NCBI GenBank assembly: GCA_016124375.1
Contig: WGNV01000004.1
Coordinates: 558,001-622,000, forward strand
Source of the DNA: Tepidisphaera sp.
Lineage (GTDB): Bacteria; Planctomycetota; Phycisphaerae; Phycisphaerales; UBA1924
Length of the DNA: 64,000 nucleotides
Direction of reading: 5' to 3'
The translations under genes were made by a program, and so were the position numbers. Below, in pieces: positions 30,734-43,081 of the stretch; position 1 is the first letter of the stretch, and each line of letters begins with the position of its first letter. Below the pieces are notes generated by a model that saw only the letters and a list, made by a program, of their open reading frames with translations, did not search any database and was not told the DNA's origin.

Positions 30734-30822
30734 CCGCGGCCCAATCCGCGACCTGAGGGCCGCGGCGCCGCACCCACGGGCGACATCCGTGATCCCACCA
30801 GCATCGGCCCGGCGGCCCCAAG

Positions 30823-31446
30823 TCACCCACCCCGGCTGCCGCTGCCGAACCCATACGCCGCTCGCACCGCGAGAAACGCCCACAGGGCGTCGAACACGCC
30901 GAAGCTGTGCAGGAATGCTTTCTGCTCGATCGACCACTTTGCGCTCGCCACCTGCCTGTCAAGCTCCGCCTGCGCCGTGTGCACCTTCGCCTCATGCTCC
31001 GCCGCGGGCACACTGTCCCACTCCGTGTCCACCTCCGCGACGATCTCCGGCGGGTAGTCGTCGCGGCTCTCCGCCGAATCGATGTCCTTGCCCGTCGGCC
31101 AGTTGAGCTTCTCTCCCTTGTCCAGGTGCGCATGCGCGTGATCGTTGTACATGACTTCCTTGACCATTTCAAAGGTCACCTGCGGCACCACTGCGTGCTT
31201 CGCGACCAGGAAATGCACCACCCCCAGCTTGCCGAGCAGAATCGCCCCGATCGCCACCACCACCGCCACGCCCCCGGTCGAGGAGCTCGTGTCGTTGCCC
31301 GCGCCGATCTTCATCCCCGCGCCGGCAAGCACGCCCACCAGCACCGCGATCAAACCGACTTCGTAGTTGGCGTAATAGCCGATCGCGGCCCAGATGCCTG
31401 CACCGATCAACCCGCCGAGCAACGCCCCCGCAAGCCCTCTTAACAT
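30823..31446 (-). CDS. Membrane protein of unknown function
   Basis: Gly-rich N-terminal TM segments. Confidence 0.75.
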   Translation of the reverse strand: MLRGLAGALLGGLIGAGIWAAIGYYANYEVGLIAVLVGVLAGAGMKIGAGNDTSSSTGGVAVVVAIGAILLGKLGVVHFLVAKHAVVPQVTFEMVKEVMYNDHAHAHLDKGEKLNWPTGKDIDSAESRDDYPPEIVAEVDTEWDSVPAAEHEAKVHTAQAELDRQVASAKWSIEQKAFLHSFGVFDALWAFLAVRAAYGFGSGSRGG

Positions 31447-31628
31447 GCAATCCTCCGTATCACGCGAGACTAACTATCAATCTCACCCGAGTCAAGGCAG
31501 CTTGCTTGCCACACGTAAAACTACCGGCACTCGCGTCTCACGCCGTCCACGCACGCTTGATATGCTCCGCCCGACATAACCGCACTCCAAACACGCCCGA
31601 CACTCAGCCCCCTCCCGAGAACGCACCG

Positions 31629-32441
31629 ATGAAACCCAGCCACACGCGATTCATGGTCTTCCTCGCCGCCCTCATGCCCGCGTGCACGCTGCTCGCCCAG
31701 CCCGCGCCCGCTCAGAGCCCCGCGCCCGCCTCCCCCGCTTCCGGCCCGGCCGCTCCGCCCGCTCCCTCACAGCCTTCTCCCACGCTCGCCCGCGTGCCTG
31801 GGTCCTACTGGTCAATCATGCTGCCGCCCGGCTGGGAAGAAGGTTCACCCGAGGAGCTCGATCTCGTCAACGAGGCCGCCAACGACCTCGCCAAGCAGTC
31901 CGGCGTCGAGCAGCACATCGGCTTCAAGATGCTCATCCTGCCCGAACATCGCGACGGAAGGTACCTCCTGGTGCAGGAAGGAACCACGCTGCCGCCCGGA
32001 CTGAGTTTCGAATCAATTTCCAAGTCCTTCGACAAGGCGTTCGATGCCGGGGCCAAGCGAGTCAAGAAAGACGCCGGCATCTCCGTCGGTGCATCCAAGT
32101 CCGAGCCCGACGCGGTTCACCAGCGGATCCTCACCCGATCTCATGTCGCCCTCGGCGGGCCAGACACGCTCGGGCACTTCACCCTCACATCGTTCGCGAG
32201 AGAGGGTGTCCTCAGCGTGCACGCCTACGCCCCGGCCAAGACCTACGCACAGGCCGAGCCCAGCATGCTCGAAGTCGCCAACTCCATCGCCATCGACGCC
32301 GGTCACGAATACGCCTTCGGCACCCGCTCCGCCTCCGGCTTCGACTGGTCGCAGATGGTCTCGAAGGGCCTCATCGGGGGCCTCATCGGTCTGGTCTTCG
32401 GCCTGGGCGCCTGGCTCAAACGCCGCATGTCCAACTCCTGA
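31629..32441 (+). CDS. Exported/membrane-anchored protein of unknown function
   Basis: Signal peptide, Ala/Pro-rich linker, C-terminal Gly-rich TM. Confidence 0.75.
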   Translation: MKPSHTRFMVFLAALMPACTLLAQPAPAQSPAPASPASGPAAPPAPSQPSPTLARVPGSYWSIMLPPGWEEGSPEELDLVNEAANDLAKQSGVEQHIGFKMLILPEHRDGRYLLVQEGTTLPPGLSFESISKSFDKAFDAGAKRVKKDAGISVGASKSEPDAVHQRILTRSHVALGGPDTLGHFTLTSFAREGVLSVHAYAPAKTYAQAEPSMLEVANSIAIDAGHEYAFGTRSASGFDWSQMVSKGLIGGLIGLVFGLGAWLKRRMSNS

Positions 32442-32456
32442 CCCGCCCGCGCCTTT

Positions 32457-33296
32457 TCACGCCGAGCCCTGCAGCAGCCTCAGCGATCGCGGCGTCTGCA
32501 ACTCCGACGAACCGAATCGCTTCTCGCTCGCCAATCGCCCAAAAAACTTCGCCCGCTCGCGGCTCAGCCGTTGCTTGTGCGCCTGGCCCGGCCCCAGCTC
32601 GTGCCTCGCACGCTCCGCGTAGTGCTCCGAAAGTTCCCGCAGCAGCCCGTGCATCTGCTCTTCCGCCCGGTGATTGATCTCCAGCGCTGCATGCCGCACG
32701 CGCTCCACCTGCGTCGCCGAATACACCCCGCGCCCGGTCGGCGAGCCCGGCCCGTTCAGCCTCACCTGCTCCGCCGCATTCGCCGCAATCCCCCGGTCGC
32801 GATCCAGATCAATGATCCGCCTCGCCAGCTCCCGCGCCCGCGACTGGTGCGCCTCATGCTCGGGCGCGTGATCCACGCTGCGCCTCGCGTGCTTCAGCCG
32901 CCGCAGCATCACCGCCGGCCTCAATCCCTGCGGCACAAAGTCATACCCCGCTAGCGACGTCCCATTGCAAAACAAACACCGCCGCAGGCCCAGCCCCGCG
33001 CACGGGCGACACACCGACGCCTCGCCCACGTGCCCATGCCCCTCGCAATCCTCGCACGCCGTCCGCCCGCCCTTGCAATACGGACACACCTCATCCGCAA
33101 ACCCTTCCACAAGCTCCGCCACGTGCTTGATGCCCAGGCCAGATTTGAGCCCGGCAAACAGCCCGCCCTCGCGAGGCCAGGCCCCGCCCGCGCTGGCATG
33201 CCGCAGCAACTGCATCGCCTGCTTCAAATCCCCCTCATCCAGCGCATCACGCACCCGCTCCAGCACAGGCTTGCGGCGGTCGGAGTCATAGTTCAT
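32457..33296 (-). CDS. Protein with DnaJ-type CxxCxGxG-like zinc-binding repeats
   Basis: CPYCKGGRTACEDCEGHGHVGEASVCRPCAGLGLRRCLFCNG. Confidence 0.8.
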   Translation of the reverse strand: MNYDSDRRKPVLERVRDALDEGDLKQAMQLLRHASAGGAWPREGGLFAGLKSGLGIKHVAELVEGFADEVCPYCKGGRTACEDCEGHGHVGEASVCRPCAGLGLRRCLFCNGTSLAGYDFVPQGLRPAVMLRRLKHARRSVDHAPEHEAHQSRARELARRIIDLDRDRGIAANAAEQVRLNGPGSPTGRGVYSATQVERVRHAALEINHRAEEQMHGLLRELSEHYAERARHELGPGQAHKQRLSRERAKFFGRLASEKRFGSSELQTPRSLRLLQGSA

Positions 33297-33382
33297 GCGG
33301 ACCCTCCAAAGCCGAGTGTATTGAACCTCGACGTCCGGGGCGGGCCACTTCGCGGCAATTCCGCAACCGGTCCGACTCGCGC

Positions 33383-34666
33383 GTGGTAAGTTCATGGAGA
33401 CAGAGACGCTCGAACGTCTACGGAGCACCAACTGTGTTCACGCTGTGCCGGCAACTCCTTGCGATACTTGCGTCGATCGCCGCGCTCGCGGCGCCTCTGC
33501 TCGCAGTTCGCGCCGCCAGCGCCCAGCCGGTCACGCTCGCCTGCCTCTGGGACGAAGACACGCTCGCGTACGAGACCAAGAAGTTTCCCGGCCTGGCCGA
33601 CGTCATCACGGGCCGATTCGAACGCAACCCCGACGAGTACTACCGCCTGCGGCTCTCGCGCGTGACGGCGCAGATCGACAAGACCCCGAGCGAACTCTCG
33701 CTGTACGACGATGCCGCAGTCGCCTGCGACCGCCTGCACAATGATGCGGACGCGATCACATGGATGGATCGCAAGCGGGCGGCTATGAGCGCCCTTCCCG
33801 CCGCGGCACAGGACACGCCGGAAACCCGCGAACACTGGTATCGCTACCACGCCAACCTCGGCACGTTTTATGTGCACCAGTGGCTGCGCTCCGGCGCGAA
33901 CCACGCCGACATCGACGCCCTGCGCCGATCAGACGCAGAACTCGTCGAAGCCCTCACGCTGAACCCAGACGCCCACTTCGGCCGCGAGCGGTACCAACTC
34001 GGCGCCGTGCGCTGGCTCATCGCCCTCGCCACCGACCCGGACCACACCGACGCCACTCTCTACGACTTCATCGCCGACGGCCACGCGGGCGACCTCTGGC
34101 CGGGGCGCCCGCCACGCGATGGTCCAAGCCCGAAACTTGACCCCGCCGACGCAGTCCGCGGCTTTTCCGGCCTCATCGTCCTCGGCGACGCGTGGCAAAG
34201 CGTCGACGTCTACTGGGCACTGCGCCAAGCCCTCGTCGCCGACGGCGATCAGCCCACCGCCTACCTCGCGGAACTTCGCGCCAACGAACTGCTGGCCGCC
34301 GGCCGGAAGTCGCTGGCGCCGACATTCCTGATCAGCCACACCGTCGGACGCGGTGCGGCACTCGAAGTCTCCGACGCGAACAAGCTCATCGCGCGAGACT
34401 ACTTCGCCCGCGCCCGCGTCGCCGCCGACCAGTGGTGCGTCAACCGACTCACATACATGGCGCTCCCTCTCGCAAGCGGCGACCACCCGGACACCAACCC
34501 CAACTTCTGGCAAGACTGGACCGACAACCCGCCTGCACCGCCCGTGCCGGATTACAGCGAGAAAGCCTTGAGCCGGGCCATGCTCGGCGCAGGCGTGGGG
34601 TTGCTCGTGATTCTCTCGGGCATCGCGGTGGTGGTGTGGATCGTGGTCAGAAATCTCCGACGCTAA
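33383..34666 (+). CDS. Exported protein of unknown function, C-terminal TM
   Basis: Signal peptide and C-terminal TM helix; start may be GTG at 33434. Confidence 0.75.
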   Translation: MVSSWRQRRSNVYGAPTVFTLCRQLLAILASIAALAAPLLAVRAASAQPVTLACLWDEDTLAYETKKFPGLADVITGRFERNPDEYYRLRLSRVTAQIDKTPSELSLYDDAAVACDRLHNDADAITWMDRKRAAMSALPAAAQDTPETREHWYRYHANLGTFYVHQWLRSGANHADIDALRRSDAELVEALTLNPDAHFGRERYQLGAVRWLIALATDPDHTDATLYDFIADGHAGDLWPGRPPRDGPSPKLDPADAVRGFSGLIVLGDAWQSVDVYWALRQALVADGDQPTAYLAELRANELLAAGRKSLAPTFLISHTVGRGAALEVSDANKLIARDYFARARVAADQWCVNRLTYMALPLASGDHPDTNPNFWQDWTDNPPAPPVPDYSEKALSRAMLGAGVGLLVILSGIAVVVWIVVRNLRR

Positions 34667-34815
34667 CCCCGCGCCCACTCCAGCCCGCCCGGCAGTTCGC
34701 GACTTGCGATCTCCGAGTGTTCCGAACACCGCCACGACACGGCCGGGCACTGTGAGAAGGTGCTGCCAATCCCGCATCGTCGCCTGAGCACTTTTGCGAT
34801 GCGCTAACCTTCCCC

Positions 34816-35355
34816 ATGTCCTCCCCCCGCCCCACCATCGACGCCTTCGCCGCCGAGTTCGCCCGCTATCGCGGCCTCGCCGAGCGTGCCGCGGCTCAAC
34901 TTTCGTGGGCGGACCTCCGCGCGCCCCTCGACCCCCACACCAACTCCATCGCCATCATCATGAAGCACCTGGCCGGCAACCTGCACTCGCGCTGGACCGA
35001 CCCCTTCACCACCGACGGCGAAAAGCCCTGGCGCAGCCGCGACGCCGAGTTCATCGACGACTTCGCGGATCGCGACGCACTCCTCGCCCACTGGCACCGC
35101 GGCTGGGCCACGCTAGACAGCGCCCTCAGCACCATGACCGACGCCGACCTCCCCCGCACGCTCCATATCCGGGGCGAGCCGCACACCCTCACCCGCGCCC
35201 TCGCCCGCAGCGCCGCCCACGCCGCCTACCACGCAGGCCAGATCGTGCAAGCCGCACGAGTCCTCGCCAGCCGCCAGGGCACGGAGTGGCAAACACTCAC
35301 CGTGCCGCGGGGCGGGTCGAACGAGCACAACGCGAAGATGGGATACAAGATCTAA
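34816..35355 (+). CDS. DinB/DUF1572-like protein
   Basis: SIAIIMKHLAGNLHSRW...AHAAYHAGQIVQAARVL. Confidence 0.87.
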   Translation: MSSPRPTIDAFAAEFARYRGLAERAAAQLSWADLRAPLDPHTNSIAIIMKHLAGNLHSRWTDPFTTDGEKPWRSRDAEFIDDFADRDALLAHWHRGWATLDSALSTMTDADLPRTLHIRGEPHTLTRALARSAAHAAYHAGQIVQAARVLASRQGTEWQTLTVPRGGSNEHNAKMGYKI

Positions 35356-35383
35356 CATCGCCGCCTTGCTTCACCACCTCGTG

Positions 35384-35404
35384 GCACGGGCGTCCCGCCC
35401 GTGT
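35384..35404. repeat. Intergenic palindromic element
   Basis: CACGGGCG-TCC-CGCCCGTG within GGCACGGGCGTCCCGCCCGTGTCC. Confidence 0.6.
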
Positions 35405-35465
35405 CCTACTCCTCCTTCAGTCGTCGTTGGAGTCTTGTCGTGGATGACATTGTGAGCGCCCACCC

Positions 35466-36527
35466 ATGCCCGCCCCAGCCAAACCCGGCACGCACAACCT
35501 CAACTCCATCTGGTGCATCCCGGCCGCGGCGTCTCCCGGTCTCCTCGTCCTTGCCCGTTACGCCAAGGCCCGCGACATCTGGACGCACCTCGCACTTTGG
35601 ACGCCCGGCAAACCCCTCCAGCACGGCGCTTGGGCCCGCCTTCGCCTCATCACCAGCGCCTGCCGCGTCTGCCCCGACGCACAGTTCCTCTGCTACGCCG
35701 CCACTCGACCAAACGCCCCACGCGACGCCGCGAAGCCCCGGCCCTTCGCCGGCTCCGGCAGCGGCGGCCTCGCCGTCTCACGTGTCCCCTGGCTCAGCGC
35801 CCTGACCGACGTCGTTGGACGCACGTTCATGTCCAACAGCGGCGGCCCGTCCAAGCACGCGCTCACCGCCGCGGAACAACAAAACCTCTGGGACATGTTC
35901 CACGTCTGCCTCGACTTTCCAGACCCCACCTACTTGGGCGAGCCCGATGCCTGGCTCGCGGCTCAACAGCCCGGGTGGACCCACCTCTCGCCGCAAGAGG
36001 TACAACACCTCACGCGCTGGCCCGTGCAGCGTGCCGGCAAACGCGACGCGTACGGCCGCTCAACGCCGGTCGTTCTTTCACTTCCCAACGGCCTCCAGAA
36101 GTGTTGGATCGGCCAACTCGCCTGCCAGTCAGGTCGCCTGCTTGTACGAATTCCGACTCGAAACACTCGATTCCTCGAAGGCATCGGCCACGTGCGCTAC
36201 TGCTGGCAGCAGCAAGGTCAAAAGCCCGTGCCGATGCCCGACGCGAAGTGGGCTTGGATCGACGCGCAAGGTCAGTTGCTGGTCGCCACGAAGTCGGGCC
36301 ACCTTGAAACCTACCGACCCGCGCGCCGCTCCGACAAGTGCGCTCCGGGCCTCTCCGGCTGGCGGCTGCATGCCAGTCTCGACATTTCAACATTGACGCC
36401 TTCACCCGGCCCGTCCCCATCATGGGCGCGGCAGAGTCTCGCGGCCCGAACCGACCGTTCCGCTTCGCAGAGAAAACGTCAGAAGCCCACGAAGCCGCCG
36501 CCGATGGACGACGAACAAGCGAGCTGA
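35466..36527 (+). CDS. Hypothetical protein
   Basis: 353-aa ORF directly upstream of the riboswitch; no recognised domain. Confidence 0.6.
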   Translation: MPAPAKPGTHNLNSIWCIPAAASPGLLVLARYAKARDIWTHLALWTPGKPLQHGAWARLRLITSACRVCPDAQFLCYAATRPNAPRDAAKPRPFAGSGSGGLAVSRVPWLSALTDVVGRTFMSNSGGPSKHALTAAEQQNLWDMFHVCLDFPDPTYLGEPDAWLAAQQPGWTHLSPQEVQHLTRWPVQRAGKRDAYGRSTPVVLSLPNGLQKCWIGQLACQSGRLLVRIPTRNTRFLEGIGHVRYCWQQQGQKPVPMPDAKWAWIDAQGQLLVATKSGHLETYRPARRSDKCAPGLSGWRLHASLDISTLTPSPGPSPSWARQSLAARTDRSASQRKRQKPTKPPPMDDEQAS

Positions 36528-36569
36528 ATTCACGCCGACGCCCGCCCGCGCACCCACCCCGCCTAAACT

Positions 36570-36662
36570 CCCCAAACGCTCGGGGCGCGGCCCGGGACTG
36601 TCCCGTTCGCCGCTGAGACGCACCCGTTGAACCTGATCCGGCTCGCACCGGCGGAGGGAAGG
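36570..36662 (+). promoter_or_regulatory. TPP (THI-box) riboswitch
   Basis: CTGAGACGCACCCGTTGAACCTGATCCGGCTCGCACCGGCGGAGGGAA matches the THI-box core; immediately upstream of thiC. Confidence 0.88.
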
Positions 36663-36667
36663 CGACC

Positions 36668-38758
<2,091 letters not shown>

Positions 38759-38784
38759 ACTCAAAGCACGACATCTCGTCGCAC

Positions 38785-39198
38785 ATGACCCTCTCACTCC
38801 ACCACATCGCCATCATCTGCTCAAACTACCCTCGCTCCAAGCACTTCTACACCCACGTCCTCGGCTTCACCCAACTCGCCGAGCACTACCGGCCGCAGCG
38901 CAACTCCTACAAACTCGATCTCGTCATTGGCGACCCCAAAGAGCCTGACTACCACAGCGCCCCCCGGCTCGAACTCTTCTCCTTTGCAAACCCCCCGCCC
39001 CGCCCCACCAACCCCGAGGCCCGCGGCCTGCGCCATCTCGCCCTGCTCGTGCCAGACCTCGACGCCGAACTCGCCCGCCTCGCGACACACGGCATCACCG
39101 CCGAGCCCATCCGCACCGACGAGTACACCGGGCAGCGGTTCACGTTTATTCGTGATCCGGACGAGTTGCCGATCGAGCTGTACGAAACGGCTCGCTAG
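38785..39198 (+). CDS. Glyoxalase/VOC family protein
   Basis: LHHIAIICSNYPRSKHFYTHVLGF...HLALLVPDLDAELARL...FIRDPDELPIELYE. Confidence 0.92.
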   Translation: MTLSLHHIAIICSNYPRSKHFYTHVLGFTQLAEHYRPQRNSYKLDLVIGDPKEPDYHSAPRLELFSFANPPPRPTNPEARGLRHLALLVPDLDAELARLATHGITAEPIRTDEYTGQRFTFIRDPDELPIELYETAR

Positions 39199-40502
39199 TT
39201 TGACCCAGGCGCGAGCGGCTCTGTGAACGTGACGTCTGGCGTGCCCCGTGGCCGCACCGCCGCGATGAGCACGCTGAGCGCCATGACCCCGCCGACGCCC
39301 GCCAGCGCCTCCGTATACAACATGCCGTGCTCGCCCCACTTGGTTTGCGCCCACGCCAGAACGAGCCCCATGTACGTGATCGGTGCATTTGAGAGGCTTG
39401 CGAAGGCGTTGTACTTGGTCGCCGCCGCGCCTTTGCCGATCGCGTCGAGCACGAACCCCGTGAACGCCGTGTAACTCAGGCCAAGCACAAACACGTACAC
39501 CAATGAGTATGCGATGTAGTTGGTCCGCGTGAATGGTGACAGCGACATCGCCGTCGCCACCAGCGACATCAGCAACGCCACGATGATGTACACGGTCCTC
39601 GAGTTGATGCGGGTGCAGATCGCTCCCGCCACCAGACAGCCCGCGGCCGACAGCACCCCGTTCAGCGCTCCGTTCACCAGGGCCACGGTGTTTTCGTCGG
39701 CCCCCCACTTGGCCGCCACCTCGGCCTGGCTCAGCACGTTGGTCGCGGTGCCCGTATTGATCGGCAGCACGCACAGCGCGGCGCACACGACGCCGCCCCG
39801 AGAGCGAATCACGCCCCAAAGTTCTTGCACCACGTCGACCATCGCCCGGGGCAGGCCGACCTGTCGAGCCTCCGCCTTCGCCTCCGGAATCCATCGAAGC
39901 GCCAGCGACCCCGCGAGAAAAATCGCACCCAGCATGGCCCCGGCCATCCAGGGCGCCGAAAAGTGGGTCGCCATCCACAACCCCGCGCCGCCTCCGAGTC
40001 CCGAGCCGCCCAGGTTCCCCGCCTGAAACCACCCGCCGACCCGCCCGCGCTCCGCCGGGGGCGTGGCGTGCGCCATCAGTCCTTCGATGCTCATGCACAC
40101 CAGCGTCGAGGCCAAGTTGGCAACGAAGATCGTCGCTTCGAGCAGCCTCATGTTCTGCTTGCCGAGCGGAATCGCGCTCATGGCCGTGATGCCGAGCGTG
40201 CACAGCACCACCGCCAGCATGTACCATCGCTTGCGGGTGAGCGTCGTGTCCACGATCGGCGCCCACAGAAACTTCCAGATGTGCGGCAACATCCCTGCCG
40301 CCACGAGCAGCGCCCCGTCCTCCACCGAAAGTCCGAACCGGGTGCACAAGAACGCCATCGCCACCGACACATACCCGCTCATCGCCCCGAACGGGATGAT
40401 GAGCAGGGTGTACGCGATCGGGTGAGGCAATCTGACCGACGGCAGGGGGCTCAATGCGTGTGGCGCAGACACATCGCGACTCCTCGGAGCAGCACTCGCC
40501 AT
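39195..40502 (-). CDS. Major facilitator superfamily transporter, AmpG-like
   Basis: About 12 TM segments; start uncertain (see finding on frameshifts). Confidence 0.9.
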   Translation of the reverse strand: MASAAPRSRDVSAPHALSPLPSVRLPHPIAYTLLIIPFGAMSGYVSVAMAFLCTRFGLSVEDGALLVAAGMLPHIWKFLWAPIVDTTLTRKRWYMLAVVLCTLGITAMSAIPLGKQNMRLLEATIFVANLASTLVCMSIEGLMAHATPPAERGRVGGWFQAGNLGGSGLGGGAGLWMATHFSAPWMAGAMLGAIFLAGSLALRWIPEAKAEARQVGLPRAMVDVVQELWGVIRSRGGVVCAALCVLPINTGTATNVLSQAEVAAKWGADENTVALVNGALNGVLSAAGCLVAGAICTRINSRTVYIIVALLMSLVATAMSLSPFTRTNYIAYSLVYVFVLGLSYTAFTGFVLDAIGKGAAATKYNAFASLSNAPITYMGLVLAWAQTKWGEHGMLYTEALAGVGGVMALSVLIAAVRPRGTPDVTFTEPLAPGSN

Positions 40503-40575
40503 GCTGGGCGGGTTGCTGCTCGGGCTTCAGCGTATCGAGGCCCGGCAATCGGAGCGCTCGCGCCGCGGCGATGTT

Positions 40576-40938
40576 CATATTCCGCCTCCTTTGTTTTTGG
40601 GCCCACACTCTCCCATCACGTCCACCTGGATCTCCTGGATCAGCCGCTGTGGCCGGCGCGGGCGCAACTGGTGCATGTTGGAGTGGGCCAAGGTTGGAGG
40701 CAGATCGGGGAATGGGTTGTGGGCGGAGGCGAGGTGGTGGAAGAGGGCCGCGGCTTTGCTGGTGGCCTTCCGTGGGGGCGAGCGTGGATTCGTGGAGATG
40801 TTGTTCTTGCGAGACGTGGTTGATGAGGATGGCGTAGCGGACGCGCGCGACGTCTCGCAAATGGAAGTCGGCAGAGCCGGTCTGGCTCACGATGGGGCGG
40901 GTGGTTTCGGGGGCTGGAGTGAAGTGGTGCGCGAGCAT
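40576..40938 (-). pseudogene. Probable frameshifted ORF upstream of MFS gene
   Basis: GC3-rich coding signal in one frame (MLAHHFTPAPETTRPIVSQTGSADFHLRDVARVRYAILINHVSQEQHLHESTLA) then another (KAAALFHHLASAHNPFPDLPPTLAHSNMHQLRPRRPQRLIQEIQVDVMGECGPKNKGGGI*). Confidence 0.4.
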
Positions 40939-41053
40939 GGGGCCAAGTTAGATGCGCGGCGGGGAAATTGGAAGAGGGAAAGCGGGTATCACGCGAAATG
41001 CGCGCGCAAGGGCGGTAGATGCGAGCAAATTGTTGATGGAATGGGGATGCAAA

Positions 41054-41080
41054 GCGGCCCCGGCGAGATGCCGGGGCCGC
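41054..41080 (-). terminator. Strong GC hairpin, candidate terminator of the S8 protease gene
   Basis: GCGGCCCCGGC-GAGAT-GCCGGGGCCGC, perfect 11-bp stem, short T run on minus strand. Confidence 0.5.
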
Positions 41081-41144
41081 GGGGGATGGAGTGGGGTTGG
41101 GGGTGGGTTGGTGGGGAGAAGCGCGTTGTTGTTTGGTGGTCGCG

Positions 41145-41171
41145 GAGACCCTCGCTTGCGCTTCGGGCTCG
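41145..41171 (+). repeat. 27-bp dispersed repeat copy (intergenic)
   Basis: GAGACCCTCGCTTGCGCTTCGGGCTCG, matches 37031..37057. Confidence 0.7.
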
Positions 41172-41200
41172 TATCGGAAAGCTGCTGCGCTTCGCCGTCG

Positions 41201-43081
41201 CTAGTGCTGAATCGCGGCGATGGTCTTCTTCGGGTCGATCACGTACCGCCCGGGCTGGCCCGGCAGCGGGTCGGCGTTGGACTTGATGGCGTCGATGACC
41301 TGCTGGGGCGTGAGGGTGGGCTTGAGGGCGATGATCTTGGCGGCGAGGTTGGTCACCTGCGGGGCGGCCATGGAGGTGCCGGAGAGATTGACCTTGCGCC
41401 CGCCGGGAATCATGCTCTCGACGCGATAGCCGTTGGCGTAGAGCTCGACGTTTTTGCCGGTGGTGGAGAAGGTCGTCATCTTGTCGTGATCATCGACGGC
41501 GCCGACGGTGAGGAGGTTGGGCAGGCGCAGGCCGGCGGGGATGTACTCGGCGAAGTCGACATCGTTGTCTTCGTTGCCTGAGCCGGCGACGAAGAGGATG
41601 TCGGGGGCGCTCTTGATGGCCTCTTCGAGGCCTTGGCGCATCTCGGCGAAGATCTTGCGGCTCAGTTCCGCGCGCTCCTCGGCAGTCTTGCCCACGCCCT
41701 TGGCCTCGAGCATGCCTTCGAAGGCGGAGCGGCCGACGCGCCAGCTCATGTTGACGACGCGCACGTTGGCCTTCTTGAGGTACGCCACCGCCTGGCGCAT
41801 CGAGTCGCCCCAGGCCTTGCCTTCTTCGATGGTGGGCGCGTGGTCGGGGATGGCCTTGTAGGGCCAGTTTTCGGTGATGTGGAGGAGGCGGGCGAAGGGG
41901 TTGCCGGCGCTGGCGATGCCGGCGACGTGGGTGCCGTGGACGTAGCCACCGATGAGGCTCATGTCGTCGGTGAAGTCTTTGAGGGCGTCGCCCGTGAGAG
42001 ACTTCATGTAGTTCTGGAAGGCTTCGACGCCGGGGTTGGTGACGCCGGTCTGCATGTCTTGGGAGGCGACGAGGAAGTCGATGCGTTGCTGCTTGTCGCC
42101 CTTGAGGCCGGCGAGGGAGGCGAGGGGGCCGGTGGTGGGCGTGTGGTCTTCGCCAAAGGCGATGCCGTGGATGTCGTCGACGAAGCCGTTGTGGTCGTCG
42201 TCCTTGCCGTCCGCTTTTTCGGCGGGGTTGGTCCAGAGTTGGTTGGGGTAGAGGGAGGTATCGACGCCGCTGTCCCAGATGCCGACGACGACGGGCGTGG
42301 CCTTGGTGTCGGCGGGGAGGGAGACGAGGCGCGGGGTCCAGAGGTCGGCGGCGGCCTGGGCGTTGGCGTGCTCGTCGAGGATGTCGCCGTAAACCTCGGC
42401 CATGAGGGGGAGGAGGCGCAGGCCGTAATCGAGGGTGGCGCGGGTGGAGACGATGGAAGAGGCGATTTCGGCGGGGATTTCGCCCTTGTTGGCGTCGATG
42501 ATGGGGTCGAGCTGGTTGGAGACGGAGGCCTCGACGAGTTGGCGGGTGACCATTTTGGATTGGGCGCGGATGGCGACCATGCGGTCTTTGATGGGCTCGA
42601 AGGGGAGGGCCTGAAGGTTTCTCTTGAGTTCGGCCTTGAAGGCGGCGGCGAAGGGCTCGCTGGATTCGTCTTTGCTGACTTTGAGAGCCGCGATGCGGGC
42701 CTGGAGGGCCTGGCCCCGCATGAGCTTTTCCTGGTCTTTGGTTTCGAGGTCTTTGGCCTTGAGGGTGTATTCGAGGGCGGTGGAGAGGTCGCCCTTGACG
42801 GTGTAGGCGGCGGCGATGAAGTCGTAGTAGCCCCGCAGGGTGGAGGGATCTTTGATGTCGTACTTCTGGAGGTCGTCGAGCGTGTCGGCGAGGACATGAT
42901 CGAGGAGGGGGCGAAACTTGGCGTCGTCGGTGATGAGTTCGAGGGCCTTGCCTTCGACCTTGTAGCGGTGGCGGGGCAGATCGTCGGCGGTTTTGACCTC
43001 GATCTTGGGCGTGGGCTGAGCCCACGCGACTGAGCCACCTGCGAGAACTGCCAATGCCAGGACTACTGAGAACCGCCTCAT
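41201..43081 (-). CDS. Secreted S8 family (subtilisin-like) serine protease
   Basis: VVVGIWDSGVD (Asp), GGYVHGTHVAGI (His), NLSGTSMAAPQV (Ser). Confidence 0.95.
   Translation of the reverse strand: MRRFSVVLALAVLAGGSVAWAQPTPKIEVKTADDLPRHRYKVEGKALELITDDAKFRPLLDHVLADTLDDLQKYDIKDPSTLRGYYDFIAAAYTVKGDLSTALEYTLKAKDLETKDQEKLMRGQALQARIAALKVSKDESSEPFAAAFKAELKRNLQALPFEPIKDRMVAIRAQSKMVTRQLVEASVSNQLDPIIDANKGEIPAEIASSIVSTRATLDYGLRLLPLMAEVYGDILDEHANAQAAADLWTPRLVSLPADTKATPVVVGIWDSGVDTSLYPNQLWTNPAEKADGKDDDHNGFVDDIHGIAFGEDHTPTTGPLASLAGLKGDKQQRIDFLVASQDMQTGVTNPGVEAFQNYMKSLTGDALKDFTDDMSLIGGYVHGTHVAGIASAGNPFARLLHITENWPYKAIPDHAPTIEEGKAWGDSMRQAVAYLKKANVRVVNMSWRVGRSAFEGMLEAKGVGKTAEERAELSRKIFAEMRQGLEEAIKSAPDILFVAGSGNEDNDVDFAEYIPAGLRLPNLLTVGAVDDHDKMTTFSTTGKNVELYANGYRVESMIPGGRKVNLSGTSMAAPQVTNLAAKIIALKPTLTPQQVIDAIKSNADPLPGQPGRYVIDPKKTIAAIQH

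Noticed and set aside
38821-40938. 705-aa minus-strand ORF
   Set aside because: Most of it is the wrong frame over the MFS gene; only its first segment (40938 to about 40780) looks coding and is treated as a frameshifted ORF
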